Positions 5,440 through 6,497 of a stretch of DNA of 6,497 nt are shown here, piece by piece (position 1 is the stretch's first letter; each line of letters starts with the position of its first letter). Source of the DNA: Bacteroidales bacterium (lineage in GTDB: Bacteria; Bacteroidota; Bacteroidia; Bacteroidales; UBA932); the NCBI GenBank assembly GCA_017478685.1, contig JAFVDC010000042.1, positions 1-6,497 of the forward strand, written 5' to 3'. Made by a program: the position numbers and the translations under genes. The notes beneath the pieces were generated by a model. That model did not search any database. It had not been told where the DNA came from and saw only the letters and a list, made by a program, of their open reading frames with translations.

Positions 5440-5447
5440 TACCTTTG
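5440..5447 (+). promoter_or_regulatory. -7 promoter element of rpiB-truB
   Basis: TACCTTTG matches TAnnTTTG, with the rpiB ATG 20 nt downstream at 5467, giving a short leader of about 13 nt and no Shine-Dalgarno. No convincing TTTG box is seen about 20 nt upstream; that position lies inside the divergent gltX promoter. Confidence 0.5.
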
Positions 5448-5466
5448 TATGTAAAACCATAAAAAC

Positions 5467-5898
5467 ATGAAAATCGGCATTTGCAACGACCACGCAGGCG
5501 TGGAGTACAAGTTCAAACTGGTGAAGATGCTTCAGAAAAGGGGCATCGAGGTTGTGAATTACGGCACTGACACAGAGGAAAGCGTAGACTACCCGGATTA
5601 TGCCCACAGGCTGGCCCAGGCCGTGGAGGGCGGGGAAGTGGACCTTGGCATTGCCCTTTGCGGCACCGGAAACGGCATGGCCATCACCCTCAACAAGCAT
5701 CAGGGAATCCGTGCGGGCCTTGCATGGGGAACGGCCATCGGCCATCTTGTGGCTCAGCACAACAACGCCAACGTCCTTGTGCTGCCGGCCAGGTTCATCA
5801 GTTACCCCCTGGCATCGGCCATAGTGCGCGAATGGCTCGACACCCCCTTCGAGGGCGGCCGCCACCAGAGGCGCATAGACAAGATGCCCGTGAAATGA
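5467..5898 (+). CDS. rpiB: Ribose-5-phosphate isomerase B
   Basis: RpiB interconverts ribose 5-phosphate and ribulose 5-phosphate in the non-oxidative pentose phosphate pathway, feeding nucleotide synthesis; it is cytosolic. The 143-residue protein has the normal family length. It begins MKIGICNDHAGVEYKFKL, with the D8-H9 substrate-binding pair. The catalytic cysteine C65 is in ALCGTGNGM, followed by the NKHQGIRAG phosphate loop region. H98 lies in AQHNNANVL, and the C-terminal GGRHQRRIDKM (about 130-140) supplies the phosphate-binding arginines. All key residues are present. Its stop overlaps the truB start as ATGA, implying translational coupling. LacA/LacB-type sugar isomerases are related, but the cysteine context and length favour RpiB. 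Confidence 0.95.
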   Translation: MKIGICNDHAGVEYKFKLVKMLQKRGIEVVNYGTDTEESVDYPDYAHRLAQAVEGGEVDLGIALCGTGNGMAITLNKHQGIRAGLAWGTAIGHLVAQHNNANVLVLPARFISYPLASAIVREWLDTPFEGGRHQRRIDKMPVK

Positions 5899-6497
5899 GT
5901 TTTTCCCGTGACATTTCAGATTACCCGGACGGAATAGTCCTTGCGGTGGATAAGCCGTACAGGTGGACATCGGCCGATGTAATCCGTAAACTCAAGTACG
6001 CCGCCATCAAGCACTTCGGGAAGAAAAACCTGAAAGTTGGCCATGCCGGCACCCTGGACCCGCTGGCAACGGGCGTGCTGCTGGTTTGTATCGGCAATGC
6101 CTGCAAACGCGCCCAGGAATTGCAGGACCACGACAAAGAGTACATAGCGCGCATACGTTTTGGTGCCACCACCCCTTCCTACGACCTTGAAAAGGAGGTA
6201 GACCGCACCTTCCCCTTTGAGCACATTACGGCCGAAGCCGTCCGTGCCGCCCTCCCTGCGTTCCTTGGAGAACAGGAGCAGGTGGCTCCGCTTTTTTCCG
6301 CCAAAAGCGTAGATGGCGTCCGCGCCTACGAACTTGCCCGAAAACTCTACCGCTCCGGCCAGACTTCCGCTATTGACGCCGCTGCCCTTGAAACCCTTCA
6401 CCGCAGCCGGATAATCATCTCCGAACTGGAACTGCTGGACTTTGTTCCGGGAGGAGATGGTGACAGAGTCCGGGGGGCTTGTCCACCCCCGGACGAG
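5895..6497 (+). CDS. truB: tRNA pseudouridine-55 synthase, N-terminal 201 residues (partial)
   Basis: TruB converts U55 in the T-loop of most tRNAs to pseudouridine and also acts as a tRNA-folding chaperone. The frame from the ATG at 5895 stays open to the right edge. It shows DGIVLAVDKPYRWTSADVIRKL (about 12-33), the catalytic motif GHAGTLDPLATGVLLV (D55 is the nucleophile), the active-site tyrosine in KEYIARIRFG (Y83), and the SAKSVDGVRAYELAR block (about 135-149). The SKGTYIR segment expected next is beyond the window. The start codon lies within the end of rpiB (ATGA), so the two form an operon. The last residues, VRGACPPPDE, are encoded by a perfect inverted repeat that looks foreign to the family. 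Confidence 0.95.
   Translation, partial: MSFSRDISDYPDGIVLAVDKPYRWTSADVIRKLKYAAIKHFGKKNLKVGHAGTLDPLATGVLLVCIGNACKRAQELQDHDKEYIARIRFGATTPSYDLEKEVDRTFPFEHITAEAVRAALPAFLGEQEQVAPLFSAKSVDGVRAYELARKLYRSGQTSAIDAAALETLHRSRIIISELELLDFVPGGDGDRVRGACPPPDE
6468..6494. repeat. Perfect 9-bp inverted repeat inside truB
   Basis: GTCCGGGGG (6468-6476) and CCCCCGGAC (6486-6494) flank a 9-nt loop, GCTTGTCCA. The G/C-rich palindrome has the look of a REP-type unit, and its loop shares CTTG with the REP-like hairpin at 1407-1427. It lies in frame in truB, near residues 192-200, at a point where family proteins usually have a short variable turn. Confidence 0.55.

Noticed and set aside
5395..5970. Long upstream extension of the gltX frame
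   Set aside because: The extra 192 codons run antisense through rpiB and have no GltX homology. The family N-terminus MERRTRVRFAPSPTG starts at 5394 and a -7 box precedes it.
5916..6401. 161-codon minus-strand frame opposite truB
   Set aside because: It is antisense to the conserved TruB motifs GHAGTLDPLATG and KEYIARIRFG, with no domain of its own.

Overview
The window looks like chromosomal DNA of a member of the Bacteroidota, most likely order Bacteroidales. Several promoters fit the Bacteroidota -7 consensus TAnnTTTG, the clearest with a TTTG box 20 nt upstream. Shine-Dalgarno sequences are absent before the genes. The S15, GltX, RpiB and transposase-like proteins read as Bacteroidales family members. 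No species is claimed.

Layout. Positions 1-873 (minus) hold the N-terminal part of polynucleotide phosphorylase (pnp), running off the left edge. Upstream of it on the same strand is rpsO (ribosomal protein S15, 984-1259), with its own promoter, a hairpin leader and a strong intrinsic terminator before pnp. Positions 1350-1430 carry REP-like GTCATTCCCGG repeats. Positions 1428-3611 form a symmetric block with two divergent genes: a bifunctional free-methionine-(R)-sulfoxide reductase/MsrA fusion (1521-2462, minus) and a REP-associated tyrosine transposase-like (RAYT) protein (2583-3518, plus). Each gene ends inside one arm of a 114-bp imperfect inverted repeat. Each arm contains the last codons of its gene, a 45-nt perfect palindrome and an outer 12-mer, all at identical spacing. 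Positions 3613-5394 (minus) encode glutamyl-tRNA synthetase (gltX). Divergent from it are rpiB (5467-5898) and truB (5895-6497, cut by the right edge), which overlap by ATGA and form an operon.

How the genes work together. pnp, rpsO, gltX and truB are translation and RNA-metabolism housekeeping genes; rpiB serves the pentose phosphate pathway. The 2.2-kb block between rpsO and gltX is the accessory part. It pairs an oxidative-damage repair enzyme with a HUH/Y1 nuclease between matching terminal modules. It may be a RAYT-type mobile unit carrying a methionine sulfoxide reductase cargo. Alternatively, the RAYT's 3' module was copied onto the end of the neighbouring gene, supplying its last codons, stop and terminator. 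This is the most interesting signal in the window.

No tRNA, rRNA, CRISPR array or phage genes were seen.
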